Below, in pieces: positions 40,001 through 49,111 of a DNA stretch of 64,000 nt. Source of the DNA: Nemopilema nomurai (lineage: Eukaryota; Cnidaria; Scyphozoa; Rhizostomeae; Rhizostomatidae); the NCBI GenBank assembly GCA_003864495.1, contig ML133457.1, positions 372,001-436,000 of the forward strand, given 5' to 3'. The position numbers were made by a program, and so were the translations under genes. Below the pieces are notes generated by a model. The model did no database searches, had not been told where the DNA came from, and saw only the letters and a program-made list of their open reading frames with translations. Position 1 is the first letter of the stretch, and every line of letters starts with the position of its first letter.

Positions 40001-42650
40001 GGTGATCTGCTGATGGTTTTCTACAAACATACAACAGATATTACAAAGAAAAGCATGCAGCAAAAAAATTAAAAGGCTACAGATTATTTCTAAATAATTG
40101 AAGTAGGAAGTTTTTAGATGCCTTGTAGTGGCTGCTTGCTCAGTTAAAGAAAAAAGAATCATAACTTTTCCAACAACAATAACTCTTTCTTGTTACAGAT
40201 GATACCATTGCTTATCAAACATTATCTGGTTTTCAAAAAGGTGAAATCATGCTTTTATGCTCCTTCATGACTTCCAATCCCCCATAGCTCTAGCCCTCGG
40301 GCAGATTAATAGGAGAACAAAAGGCTTTGTTATCTGTTCAATTGTCAATATATGTGAGCAGAGAAAGTACAACCAATGCATTATTTTCAAGGCAGTCCAA
40401 TATCATTCCACTTATCTCTTCTCAAAACACCTAAAACTAGTCCCAGGTGAATTCTAACAGTGTAATTGACAGCAAGCATGATTCAAAACCATTAAATCTA
40501 ATTTCTGCAACTTGTAAAAGTCTACAAAATTGATATCATTTAAATACTCAAAAAAGTTCATACTGGTTTGACCTTTTCTAACGAGAATTAATGAAAATAA
40601 AACATTGCTCTCAAACCTGAAAGGCATTATAAATTACAAAAGATACAATTCTGCATACTTTGTAGGTGACTACAAATCTTTTTACTAACAAGAAATTAAT
40701 TGATACTTTCAGTAGCAAAATAATGTCAAAACAAATTAGTTAGTGCAAACATACTTTTTACCAGCACTTTCCTTTCTCTTTTTTGGTAGAGCTGTTTTGG
40801 GTGGCTCATATTTTTTTCCTTTTGGTTTTCTAGTCTCAAAAGGAATGGATCTTGTTGTACTTGTCTGGGACAGAATTGCTGGTTTAGGGCCAAAACTTTC
40901 TTCTTCTGTGGACAGAAGATCAACAAGCAAGCTGTCTATGTCCAGAAGATTCTAAAATTAAAGAGAAAGTCAAACATTCAATACTTAAAACAAAGATGCT
41001 ATCTGAAATGTGTCACTTTGTATAAAAATACCCAGAGAATTGAAATTGATGAACATTTGGAGCAAAATATTGTCCCTGCTTTTAAAAAATTGCAAAACAG
41101 ATTGTTGGGATTGATGAGGTATGAAAGTATTCAAAATTCAATCAAGCAAACTACAATTTCTTCTATATCCTTTTTCATTCACTCTTTTACTCAGCTTCCA
41201 AACCCTTGCTGGTTCACATGTACCATGAATATGACTTTTTGCATTGTCAGAGGTTGGTCACTGACTCATAACCCTTGTGTGTTGTTTTAGTTTGATTTTA
41301 CTAATTATAAGAATAACTAAAAGCATAACCTCAGCCCTTTCCTTCCTTGTCTTTGGTTTTTTGTTTTCATTCTTTTTCAAAACACTTCTGCCTTCCATAA
41401 CGACAGTAGGGCTTGCCACTCCTTTTTGAAGCAATGTTTCATTTTCTGTCAAATTTTGCATTTCATTGTGTGATGATTTTCCTCTTAGAGCTGCTTCCTT
41501 TAATTTAGCATCTTTGCTACTCTGCTTGGCTCCAGACCCTCTCCTATACTTTCCAGAAACTTCAAGAACCTCCTTTGCCTTAGAAACCAACTGGTCAGGG
41601 ATGACTTTCTTTTCCAAACCAAGGCCATGCTGAAAAGCCTCTCGATCTGTCACACTTGCACTTTTGTACTCTCTTTTTGACTCTCTAGCCAATGTTTCCA
41701 GCTCCTTTTTCACTTTGATCATACCCTGGCTGTTTGCATACTTTGCTTTCTTCATAATTATGGGTCTGCAAATTCAATATTTGACCATTTTATCCAGAAG
41801 ACATATTGGATTATTTTTAAATGGTTAAAGTGGGGCATGCCTAGTGTCTTTTTTATGCAAAGGATTGATTAATGATGATATGCTCTATTAATACATTAAT
41901 CAAACGAAAAATTAGTTATTTAGAAATCATGCTAGTGTTTATCTAATTAAATAATTACCCAACTTGTAGATTGCACCAATTATTAATTGCCTCAATTCAC
42001 GCATATTCATAAATTGATTGCATCAGTCGCATTACTTTGTTATGCCAAACTCTAAAACTGCATGAACCAATGATTTGACAAACATTTTGTATTCAAAAAC
42101 ATCTTAATTAATTGCACAACTAAAAAAGACCCAAGTTTGCACAAACAATACACGTCAGTCCAATAGCTGCTTTTCAGGAAATTTACATATTTAGTATATT
42201 CAAGTCACCTAACCATCATTTCGGAGCTGATGTGTAATAAAAACATCAGTAACATGCAAAAATAAATTCGGTCCTTGGAGCATATATAGTTCAGTGTAAC
42301 TTAGCTTTAAAACGATACAAAGATTGCGCTGAAATCCTTTAGATCTTGTAATCAATAATTTTTGCTGTACAACAAAAGCTCTAATGATAACATATAATTA
42401 AAAAACCTCTAGGATATCGGCAAACGCTTTAAGGATCAAAGGCAGGGTGAGATTGAATAGGTGCTGGGAGCATCTAATACAAATTATAATAGACTGCAGT
42501 ATACTGCAGAGTTTAATATTTGAACTTATATTTAGTAACTGTTCTACTAAACTCACCTAGGATTTCATGCCTGTTGTATGTCATATACAAATCTCCAGTC
42601 GATTGCCACTTTTTTAATGTTTACGTCCGCCATTTTGACAGTTGCTACCC
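10260..42650 (-). CDS. TTC6, tetratricopeptide repeat protein 6
   Basis: A minus-strand gene of 56 coding exons plus a 5' non-coding exon. All exon junctions were checked by hand and keep one reading frame, giving about 2,098 residues; from memory vertebrate TTC6 is of similar size. The N-terminal half (exons 31218-41755) is acidic and lysine-rich, and the C-terminal half (10260-30510) is a run of TPR repeats. The identification rests on the last eight or so exons, whose order and motifs match TTC6: AYEGRSIVSLQMGNTF, EFLTNRGVINQFMGD, SLAYYNAANLYFHHRQF and ALSLQPGDALVYKRRADVRG. TPR arrays bind protein partners; the cellular role of TTC6 is poorly known. Several donors are weak (GTTATG, GTTATA, GTGTCG, GTTTTG, GTTGCA, GTCTGC, GTTCGT, GTTGGC), so boundaries at those exons are less sure. 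The last exon seems frameshifted. The gene is divergent from GTF2A2 across a short shared promoter. Confidence 0.88.
10501..10793. repeat. Tandem duplication, period about 147 bp
   Basis: Two diverged copies, starting at 10501 and 10648, share GCAACT...AATAGGCAATGAAAGAG and TTAGAGAGTT blocks in the same order. Both lie in the last TTC6 intron. Confidence 0.85.
14844..14910. repeat. Two perfect 32-bp direct repeats
   Basis: Units start at 14844 and 14876 (GAGTGACAGATGGTATTTAG and the following 12 bases), in a TTC6 intron. Perfect identity implies a recent duplication or a collapsed or expanded assembly segment. Confidence 0.9.
16013..16290. repeat. 21-bp minisatellite, about 13 copies
   Basis: The unit varies around CTTCGATCATATGTAAGATCG, lies in a TTC6 intron (between exons 15810-15944 and 17534-17586), and its period is a multiple of three. 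As a result both strands stay open; the minus-strand frame spells a degenerate seven-residue repeat of the kind DRSDLTY. It is not part of the spliced TTC6 frame. Confidence 0.9.
19512..19560. repeat. 18-bp tandem repeat carrying CRE-like sites
   Basis: Three units 18 bases apart, at 19512, 19530 and 19548. The first carries TGATGTCA, the other two the palindromic CREB/ATF site TGACGTCA (19530-19537 and 19548-19555), separated by TATTTC-A-AAA. Intronic in TTC6. Confidence 0.85.
24907..24947 (+). promoter_or_regulatory. Clustered nuclear-receptor-like half-sites
   Basis: Five half-sites in 41 bases: AGATCA (24907), AGGTCA (24914), AGGTCA (24928), AGATCA (24935) and AGGTCC (24942). Adjacent pairs are spaced by one base (DR1 arrangement). 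Intronic in TTC6, and perhaps only a simple repeat. Confidence 0.35.
30957..31144. repeat. CT-rich microsatellite
   Basis: A nearly pure (CT)n run to about 31032 passes into CTTACTC-type repeats up to 31144. It lies in the TTC6 intron between exons 30406-30510 and 31218-31311. Confidence 0.97.
31218..41755 (-). CDS. TTC6 N-terminal half (24 exons)
   Basis: Coding exons in transcript order: 41330-41755, 40755-40951, 39617-40020, 39307-39521, 38856-39044, 38449-38598, 37426-37653, 37214-37284, 36366-36566, 35863-35999, 35716-35772, 35194-35427, 34935-34999, 34627-34740, 34415-34528, 34274-34343, 33886-33982, 33650-33695, 33308-33363, 33082-33126, 32927-32986, 32500-32585, 31687-31717, 31218-31311. 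The start ATG at 41753-41755 is ten bases inside the second exon. Translation begins MKKAKYANSQGMIKVKKELE and is rich in Lys, Glu, Ser and Asp with likely coiled-coil stretches. Recognisable islands are LYWTPAPPKFDIPPNVV (exon 36366-36566) and FFWTKENYWYPWFDELYPP (exon 32500-32585), an aromatic motif just before the repeats. No catalytic domain is seen. Exon 35194-35427 contains a 45-base in-frame segment with splice-like ends that may be optional. Confidence 0.82.
31941..32059. repeat. 32-bp tandem repeat, 3.7 copies
   Basis: Units starting at 31941, 31973, 32005 and 32037 share GCAAATAGGCAGTACGACTT. They lie in a TTC6 intron and are almost identical, so of recent origin. Confidence 0.93.
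32349..32490. repeat. 15-bp minisatellite
   Basis: About nine degenerate copies of AGGAAGTGAAAGAAC lie directly downstream of the donor of TTC6 exon 32500-32585. Confidence 0.9.
42557..42650 (-). other. TTC6 5' non-coding exon with a 22-codon uORF
   Basis: The donor is CCTAG|GTGAGT (GT at 42555-42556), joined to the acceptor at 41766-41767. The exon carries an upstream reading frame of 22 codons (42565-42633, MADVNIKKVAIDWRFVYDIQ...), which starts in the sequence AAAATGGCGG and ends before the donor. A second mini-frame, ATG AAA TCC TAG, ends exactly at the splice site. Both would be translated before the main ATG at 41755 and may damp its use. The 5' limit of the exon is not visible and is set by the promoter context. 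Confidence 0.6.
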
Positions 42651-42751
42651 ACCAAAATCAAAGCCTCATTTGGAAACCTTAATCTGAACACGAGACAGGT
42701 GCAATAGCTGCATCAACATTTTGATGCGAGAGATTTTTGAAGTACACAAGG
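42627..42751. promoter_or_regulatory. Bidirectional promoter, TTC6 / GTF2A2
   Basis: Only 118 bases separate the first ATG of the TTC6 leader (42631-42633, minus) from the GTF2A2 ATG (42752, plus). The sequence CCGCCATTTTG at 42627-42637 matches the YY1 consensus (AAAATGGCGG on the minus strand) and overlaps the uORF start codon, as in many animal housekeeping promoters. No TATA box is seen. The head-to-head layout suggests shared regulation. Confidence 0.6.
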
Positions 42752-45056
42752 ATGAGTTATCAATTGTATCGAAACACTACGTTGGGAAATAGCTTGCAAG
42801 AGAGTCTAGATGAGTTGATACAGGTATGGATATGAATTCTGGATTTCCTTTCAAGTCCTTTGAAAGTTTGATTTAAGCGTTCCCACTCACATATTGTTGT
42901 GCGTTCGCCAAAAAGCTAAAAAACAAGAAAAAGTGGCATACTTTTCAGCCATCGATCTTTCAATTGGTCAATTGTTTCTGTCCAAAATAGTGGTAGAATG
43001 ATTTTCCGTGAAGGATAGCATTTGTTAGAGCTCTCTTGTCTGCAAAAAATTTAGTTAATTTGAAACCAATTCTTCACTAGCCTAGCACAAGAAATTGTTT
43101 ACAATTAAAACTGTATTAAATGAATCTGTGATTTCCACATTTTTACTTTCCGTTTTCTCCAGTTAATTATCTGTATTGTTGGGCAAACGATTGATTTGAA
43201 CGAAAAGGGACATTTATATTGAACCGAGAAATTTATTCAAGATAGTTATGATTCCTGAAGCCCTGTGTCCCTAAAAATAGAATACTGTTTAATCATAATT
43301 TGTTGAAGAAAATAGCAATCAAAGTAAGAATTAAGTTATTTTGTTAGCAGATCAAGTATTAAGTTTAAATTGACACTGGTTGTTTGAAATATCAGTGGTG
43401 GCACGTAAGTAATATAGCAAGTGGGGGCACAAAAAATTATCAAGAGATTTAAGAATCCTAGTGCTTTTTAACCAAAGTAAATTTTGTAATGTATATATCA
43501 ACATAAGTTTTATATCATGAGTATTCAAGACATATATTCATATGTATTCAAACAGCCCTTAAACTGAATGAAAGTCTTTGAGGCTTTTTTTTTCCAAAGC
43601 TTTCTTTTCAAGCCACTGGCTTGCTAAATTCACAATTCTTGGACTTTTTAATTTGGATGTCGTTTGAATAATGAGGATGACCTCTATTTGATGGCCAATA
43701 GCTTCACTTCAAGTTCCAATGAGGCACTGTCCTACCTGCTCCGTAAGACACATCGCCACTGAGAAATATGTAATTTTAGTCTCAACAGATAACTCCTCAG
43801 TTGGCATTGAAAGCTCTGTTGGAGTTTGACAAAGCAATCAATCATGCTTTGGCAACAAAAGTCAAAAACAGAATAACATTCAAAGTAAGTACTGCCAGTA
43901 AACAGTCTTTTGCATCACACAAGCATGCTGTGTTATCTTTGTGTCTTTGACTACATTTATGCTTCAAAAGCCTTCATTAGTATTTAAAATATTGAAGTAT
44001 CAAAATTTTTGAATGGCTATCACATCCTTTTCATTTCTTTTACATGTGGCCTTTCACCACCTTAGATGTTTGAATCAGCTGATTGAACTCAGGAGTCAGG
44101 CTTTTATATCCTGTTTGCACATTAAAAAAACTGGTTATTTCAGAAACTTGGCAAAACTCAGAAGGCCATTTTTTGTTACAACTATTAAATTGTGAAAAAG
44201 TGCTTTGCGATACAAAAGTAGTATGCAAAAACTGGTTCCACTATTTCTGGCTATTATGAATTTTTTTAATGATCATGTTTTATTGATTTTCATTACCATC
44301 TTCTATTTAAAATGAATCTGAAATTTGAAATTGCCAAAATATTAAGCAAAAAAATCCCAAAGATTTCTTATAAACAGATAACATCACTTCATTGTGTAAC
44401 CCATTTCTTTTCACGAGAGAAAAAAAAGCATAAATTTCACCAAAATATTATCAATACTGTCCATCATTTGCTTCACTTTTGAACAATATTTTACACAGCA
44501 GTAAATTTTTAACAATGCATAACAGGCAACTGTTATACCCAATAGGTATCATAAAATAAAATGTGATATTTTGTACCATTTGGTATATAATGAAACAATC
44601 TAGCAGAAATGAGATTTATTGCTTAAAATCAAAATTGATTGTTATAAACTACCATACTGTAATCTAAATACTTAATATGTCAAAGAATATTTAAAAGTGG
44701 AAATGACTCAAGAGGATATTTCTACTTTGTCAGGGGCCTTTGAATACCTACAGATTTTGTGACAATGTTTGGACATTTGTATTGGAGGATGTTCAGTTCA
44801 GAGAACTTGGTGAAATGGTCAAAGTGGAAAAGGTAAAAGTGGTTGCTTGTGATGGCAAAGGTAAATGTCTTTTTTCACATTTAACAATTTGAAAAAAACA
44901 TTTGACTAGATTTTTTCACAACTTCAACAGTGAACATAAAAGTAGTTAGCATAAAAATAATGTAATACAAGGGCTTTCAAACAATCAAATTAGCTAGTCA
45001 TCATTTATCACACAGATAGTAATGTAAGTCAAAATTATAATTATCACACTATATAG
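42752..45056 (+). CDS. GTF2A2: Transcription initiation factor IIA gamma subunit
   Basis: Exons 42752-42823, 43780-43884, 44734-44860 and probably 45016-45056 give 114 residues, against 109 in human. The N-terminus [20 protein letters not shown] is nearly identical to the human protein and the frame continues [20 protein letters not shown], then [20 protein letters not shown] and [14 protein letters not shown]. The small subunit forms a beta-barrel and four-helix bundle with TFIIA alpha/beta and stabilises TBP on promoter DNA in the nucleus. The exon 2 acceptor is fixed by the need to encode SQQ. The last exon is the least certain part: it adds [13 protein letters not shown] after the conserved CDGK, and reading through the preceding donor would instead give a different nine-residue tail. 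It shares a promoter region with TTC6 and ends 133 bases from the convergent RBR ligase gene. Confidence 0.97.
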
Positions 45057-45125
45057 TGTTTCAATAGGATGCACTTTATGCCCTTAAAACTGGTAATTAA
45101 GATATACAAATGGCTCAAAGGAAAG

Positions 45126-45131
45126 ATTAAA
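45126..45131 (+). terminator. Possible polyadenylation signal of GTF2A2
   Basis: ATTAAA, the commonest variant of the signal, lies 70 bases after the presumed GTF2A2 stop and still before the stop codon of the convergent gene. No canonical AATAAA was seen in this spacer. Confidence 0.35.
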
Positions 45132-45189
45132 AGATAATATAGTAAGAACTGTTCTTCTTTGAAAGAAGTAAACATTGCTTTTGGTTAAA

Positions 45190-48100
45190 TTATAGTCCAA
45201 ACCTTTTGAGATTTTGTAAATGGGTCTCAATGTTTGCTGAAAGACTCAAAACCTCCTTCATGTTTATCATCTTCATGTCAGCATTCAACAGTTCATTGAC
45301 AAATCTTTTCAATGGTAGGTTGATGGCATTTAGAAACCGGCTGACTCGTCCTTGATAATGTCTTGACTCTGATTTCATTCTTGCTAGCTGAAAATATTCA
45401 AGAATCTTGTGGGTGTTGATGGCAAGATCAAAATATTGCTTCAGTTTTGCTTCCTTAGATTCTTCTGGATGAACTTTGCTTAAGTGTGTAGATTGTCTTG
45501 CAAGACCAAGTTTTGTCCTCTTCTTGGTCAATCTGTTAACTTGAAATCTATGCTCAAAGGAGTTCTCCATAAATTTCTTCTTTCCTGCGTGTGACAGCGC
45601 ATCAACGCTGGTGAATATTTTCTTTTCCACTGCAACAGGTATACATTTCTTGTGGTTTGACATAGGCGAAAGGCATGCCCAGCAGAAAGCTCTGTTGCAC
45701 CTACAAAGCATATAGGTGCATCCATTATTCTTGTCAATGGGTGTTTTACAAAACGGGCATGGCTTCAAATCTAATTCAGTGACAAAGAGTTCTCCATTCA
45801 CATCAAAAACAGTGCCAATAGCATTCTTTAGTTTTCCTCTATACTCTTTTGCAACATCACATGTTGCAGGCCAGTGTTGTTCTTCCTTGCATTCAAAACA
45901 CCAAATTCGTCTGCAAGGACATCTTACTGTTGGTATATCACTTAGTAATTGAGAACCTTGAAGTCCTGTATAACCGCTACAAAATGCTGCTTTATCACAA
46001 TTTGGACACCATTGCCAGGTATTTTGTCTTGCAAGACACCTTTCAAGGATTGCTTTGATGTGTATCTTTGCTTTTTCTGGTGCAACAATGCTCAGAATGG
46101 TAGCAATATCAATTTCTGACTTGCATTTGAAGCCTGGGCAGGTGATTGACTGGGCTTGCATATCAATCCTTGTTGTGAGATGAGAATGCCAGCATGCTCT
46201 GCAAAAGGTATGAAGACACTGCTTGTGGTACATCCCTAGTGAAGACTCAGCTAATTGCTCATAGCATATCTGGCATTGCATGAAAACAACTTCACCATAA
46301 CATGATGAGTCGCTATCTTCTTGACATTCACCAGTTAATGGTGCAAAAACCTCACTTGCAAGCATATTGAGGGCTTCAGAAACATCAACTGATCTTGGTT
46401 GCCATTTTGTAAGTTTTCTCATTGGCAAGGGAGCCATTTTGTATGTGCTGCTTCCGTTTACTGCAAACGTCAAAGACATCACCTTCTGTAGATTCAGTAT
46501 TAGTTGGTCGAATGGGCATTTGTCTTGGGCTGGTAGTATCTGGGCCATTTCAAATTTTGGTCCATTAGTAAACACCCTCATTTTTACCAAAGTTGTCTCA
46601 TGAGCTTTATTCTCGGATATATGGTTGATGACAACAAAACATGTGTGCCCTTAAAAATATATACATTTATTGTCAACATATAAATTTGCATAAGGAAAAG
46701 AATCAATTCTTTGCAGATGAAACATGATTTTTGTATATTTGAAGTACTTGAAAACTGAGAATCTATTTTGTTAAATGCTTAATATCTAATAAAAATAATA
46801 ATAATAATAAAAATACTAATACCCAGGAAGCAGTAACTTACAAAATAGAAGTTGAACACAATTTTTGGTAATACTATTTAGTATTAATTGTTATAATAAT
46901 AAATTACAACTTATAAAATATAATTTATGGAAATAGAATCGTTTTTAATAAATTAAAAAGCACCATTTTAAGCAAGAGAAAAATTATCTCAAGGCAATAG
47001 AAAAAGCCAATTTTCATATCACATGCAAAATCAGCCATGCACACCCTATTTATTTATTAATTATTTTTAAATCCATAAACATGTACTTTTTTTTCATGGT
47101 AATTCTCATAATTAAGAAATTTGTGTACCTTTTGACATCATCTCTGATCCAAAAGTCTTGCCAACAAAAACTGCAAAGCATCTTGGAGATATTGCTGCTT
47201 CAAAATATTCTTTTCCCCAACTGGCCTTCAACTTATAATGAGAGATGGATGAAGTAGTAATAACCACTTCAGACTCTAAGTACTGTAAAAAAGCTGGTCC
47301 TGAAGTACCAAAGGGGTCCTCTCCTTGTGTTTCCCCTTTTATCTCTTCTGGTTCCTCTTGAATTGCCAGCCCTTCACTTGCTGTTTTGAAATAAACAATG
47401 GGGTTATTTTGTTTGAATAAATCTGATAGCTTTAAAGTACAAGATCATGTTCCCAATGAGTCAATTTATTTGTTTCAGCATTTGATTGATGCACCAAAAC
47501 ATGTCTACAGATTTCACGTAAGCAGGGAGGTGCTATAACAACTTGAAAATATATACTATTCAAAATATATTTTGTGGTCTAAGTTTAGCAAAAAAGATTT
47601 AAAAAAGAGTATGAAGTAATGAATGCTTTATCACAAACCTGGAAGGTATCTAAATGTTTCATCAACCTCTGTGTAAATGATATGGCTTTTATGCTCATAT
47701 TTGGATAAATCCTCAATGCTGACTCTCTCTTTCTTGTTTTCCATCTGTTTTGTTGAAAATCTCCTTTGCATTTTTCTGTTTGATTCCTTTTCTGTTACAA
47801 AATCCAACAAGCAAAATTTTGTCTCTCTGTCCTCAATGTCTTCATAAAGATTACTTTCTTCCCAAGCTTCATCAATGTCCCCATCATCCATATCCACAAT
47901 ATCATCCTCTTCTTGGTAAATCAAGTTATTATCTCGCATATACTTGTTCTTCTTCAAATAATGGTAGTTTCCTGAAGCTTTATCTTTGGCCAGTTGCTTG
48001 TTTCTAGTTGAATGTACATTATATGGCCACATCAATGATGGAAGATCGGATTCAATCTCAAATTCATCTTCAAATGTCTGTTCTACCAGTGTTTCCTTTC

Positions 48101-49111
48101 TTGTTTTCCTTTGAATAATAAAATGAGAGATAATTTGAATTGAGTTAGATTTCAGTAGAATAGTATTTTGAATTGTCTTCTGTCCTGATAAAGGCTTTTA
48201 ATAAGTTTATGAAAGGTAGATTAGGGAAATTTAATGTAATTTTTTATTGGCACTATGTACATTGTCTGGTGGTAATTTTTTATTGGCACTACTTTGTCAG
48301 GTTTTTTCTCTCAAAAATTTATGCTTTTGTCTAAAACAAGAGACAGCTGAAAGTTTAAAAATTCTTAGGAGCAAAATCCAAACATTGAAAATGTAATAGA
48401 TCTAAGATATGTTGCACCCAGATAAAAGCTTGAAAGTTGTATTACCACATTAACTTTAAGCTCATTATAAACAAGTGTGTGAAAAATAATGGCGATTTTA
48501 CCAACTTGCAACACTAAACAACCTTTGGTAAGAAAACTAGTAAAACTCTTTTGTTGAAAATACAAAGTGAAGAAAAAGATGTTCAAATTATTACAAAAAT
48601 AATTTATCAATAGCCATGCACATCAGAAAGACTGTTTCAAATTATTGGTGAAAATTTTGTGACCAGTAACTTAACCTGCATGTAGAAGAAATATTATTAC
48701 TTCAAAGTATGTCAGCAAGATATGCTGCTTATACCAGAAAATGAACCGTACCTACCATGATTTGCTTTTCTTTTTCATTGGATTTTCTTCATCCAATCTG
48801 TACACTGCTTTACAACATTTTCCTCGAGTCATCTTGACTGTTTCATACACAGTGGTTTTTGTTGGCAAAGTGTCCTGTATATGATTCTGTTCTCTCTTGT
48901 TTCTCTTGCCCTTCTTCTGGGGTTTTCTTTTATCTTTTTCATCACATTGTCTTTTGGTGGCTTTCTTAGCTCCCAGAGAATCCACAGCTTCCTCTAACTC
49001 CTCTGTTATCAACCACCGCTTCTTTTTGTTCAGTGTCATTTGGACTCCAACAGGTGGAATTTCTCTTTGTGATTGCAACCCTAGGGAAATATTTGCCATT
49101 ATATAATACTT
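45190..49111 (-). CDS. RING-IBR-RING (RBR) E3 ubiquitin ligase
   Basis: Exons 48756-49111, 47639-48108, 47129-47380 and 45190-46649 join in phase. From the ATG at 49099 they encode 841 residues. The N-terminal third is lysine-rich, then acidic. RING1 (CQIC...CLHTFCRAC...CPGFKC, about 481-531), IBR (WCPNC...RCPC..WCFEC...HWPATC, about 570-619) and RING2 (CPFC...MLCRCNRAFCWAC, about 653-691) are complete. Cysteine 666 in DKNNGC is the expected catalytic residue that accepts ubiquitin from the E2. A helical tail of about 150 residues follows, loosely like the Ariadne domain. I cannot assign it to ARIH, RNF14, RNF19, RNF144, ANKIB1 or RNF217. The start is open: an upstream exon near 49518-49650 has a good Kozak ATG (MVLKKSKW...) but does not join in phase, so the true N-terminus may be longer. 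Confidence 0.92.
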
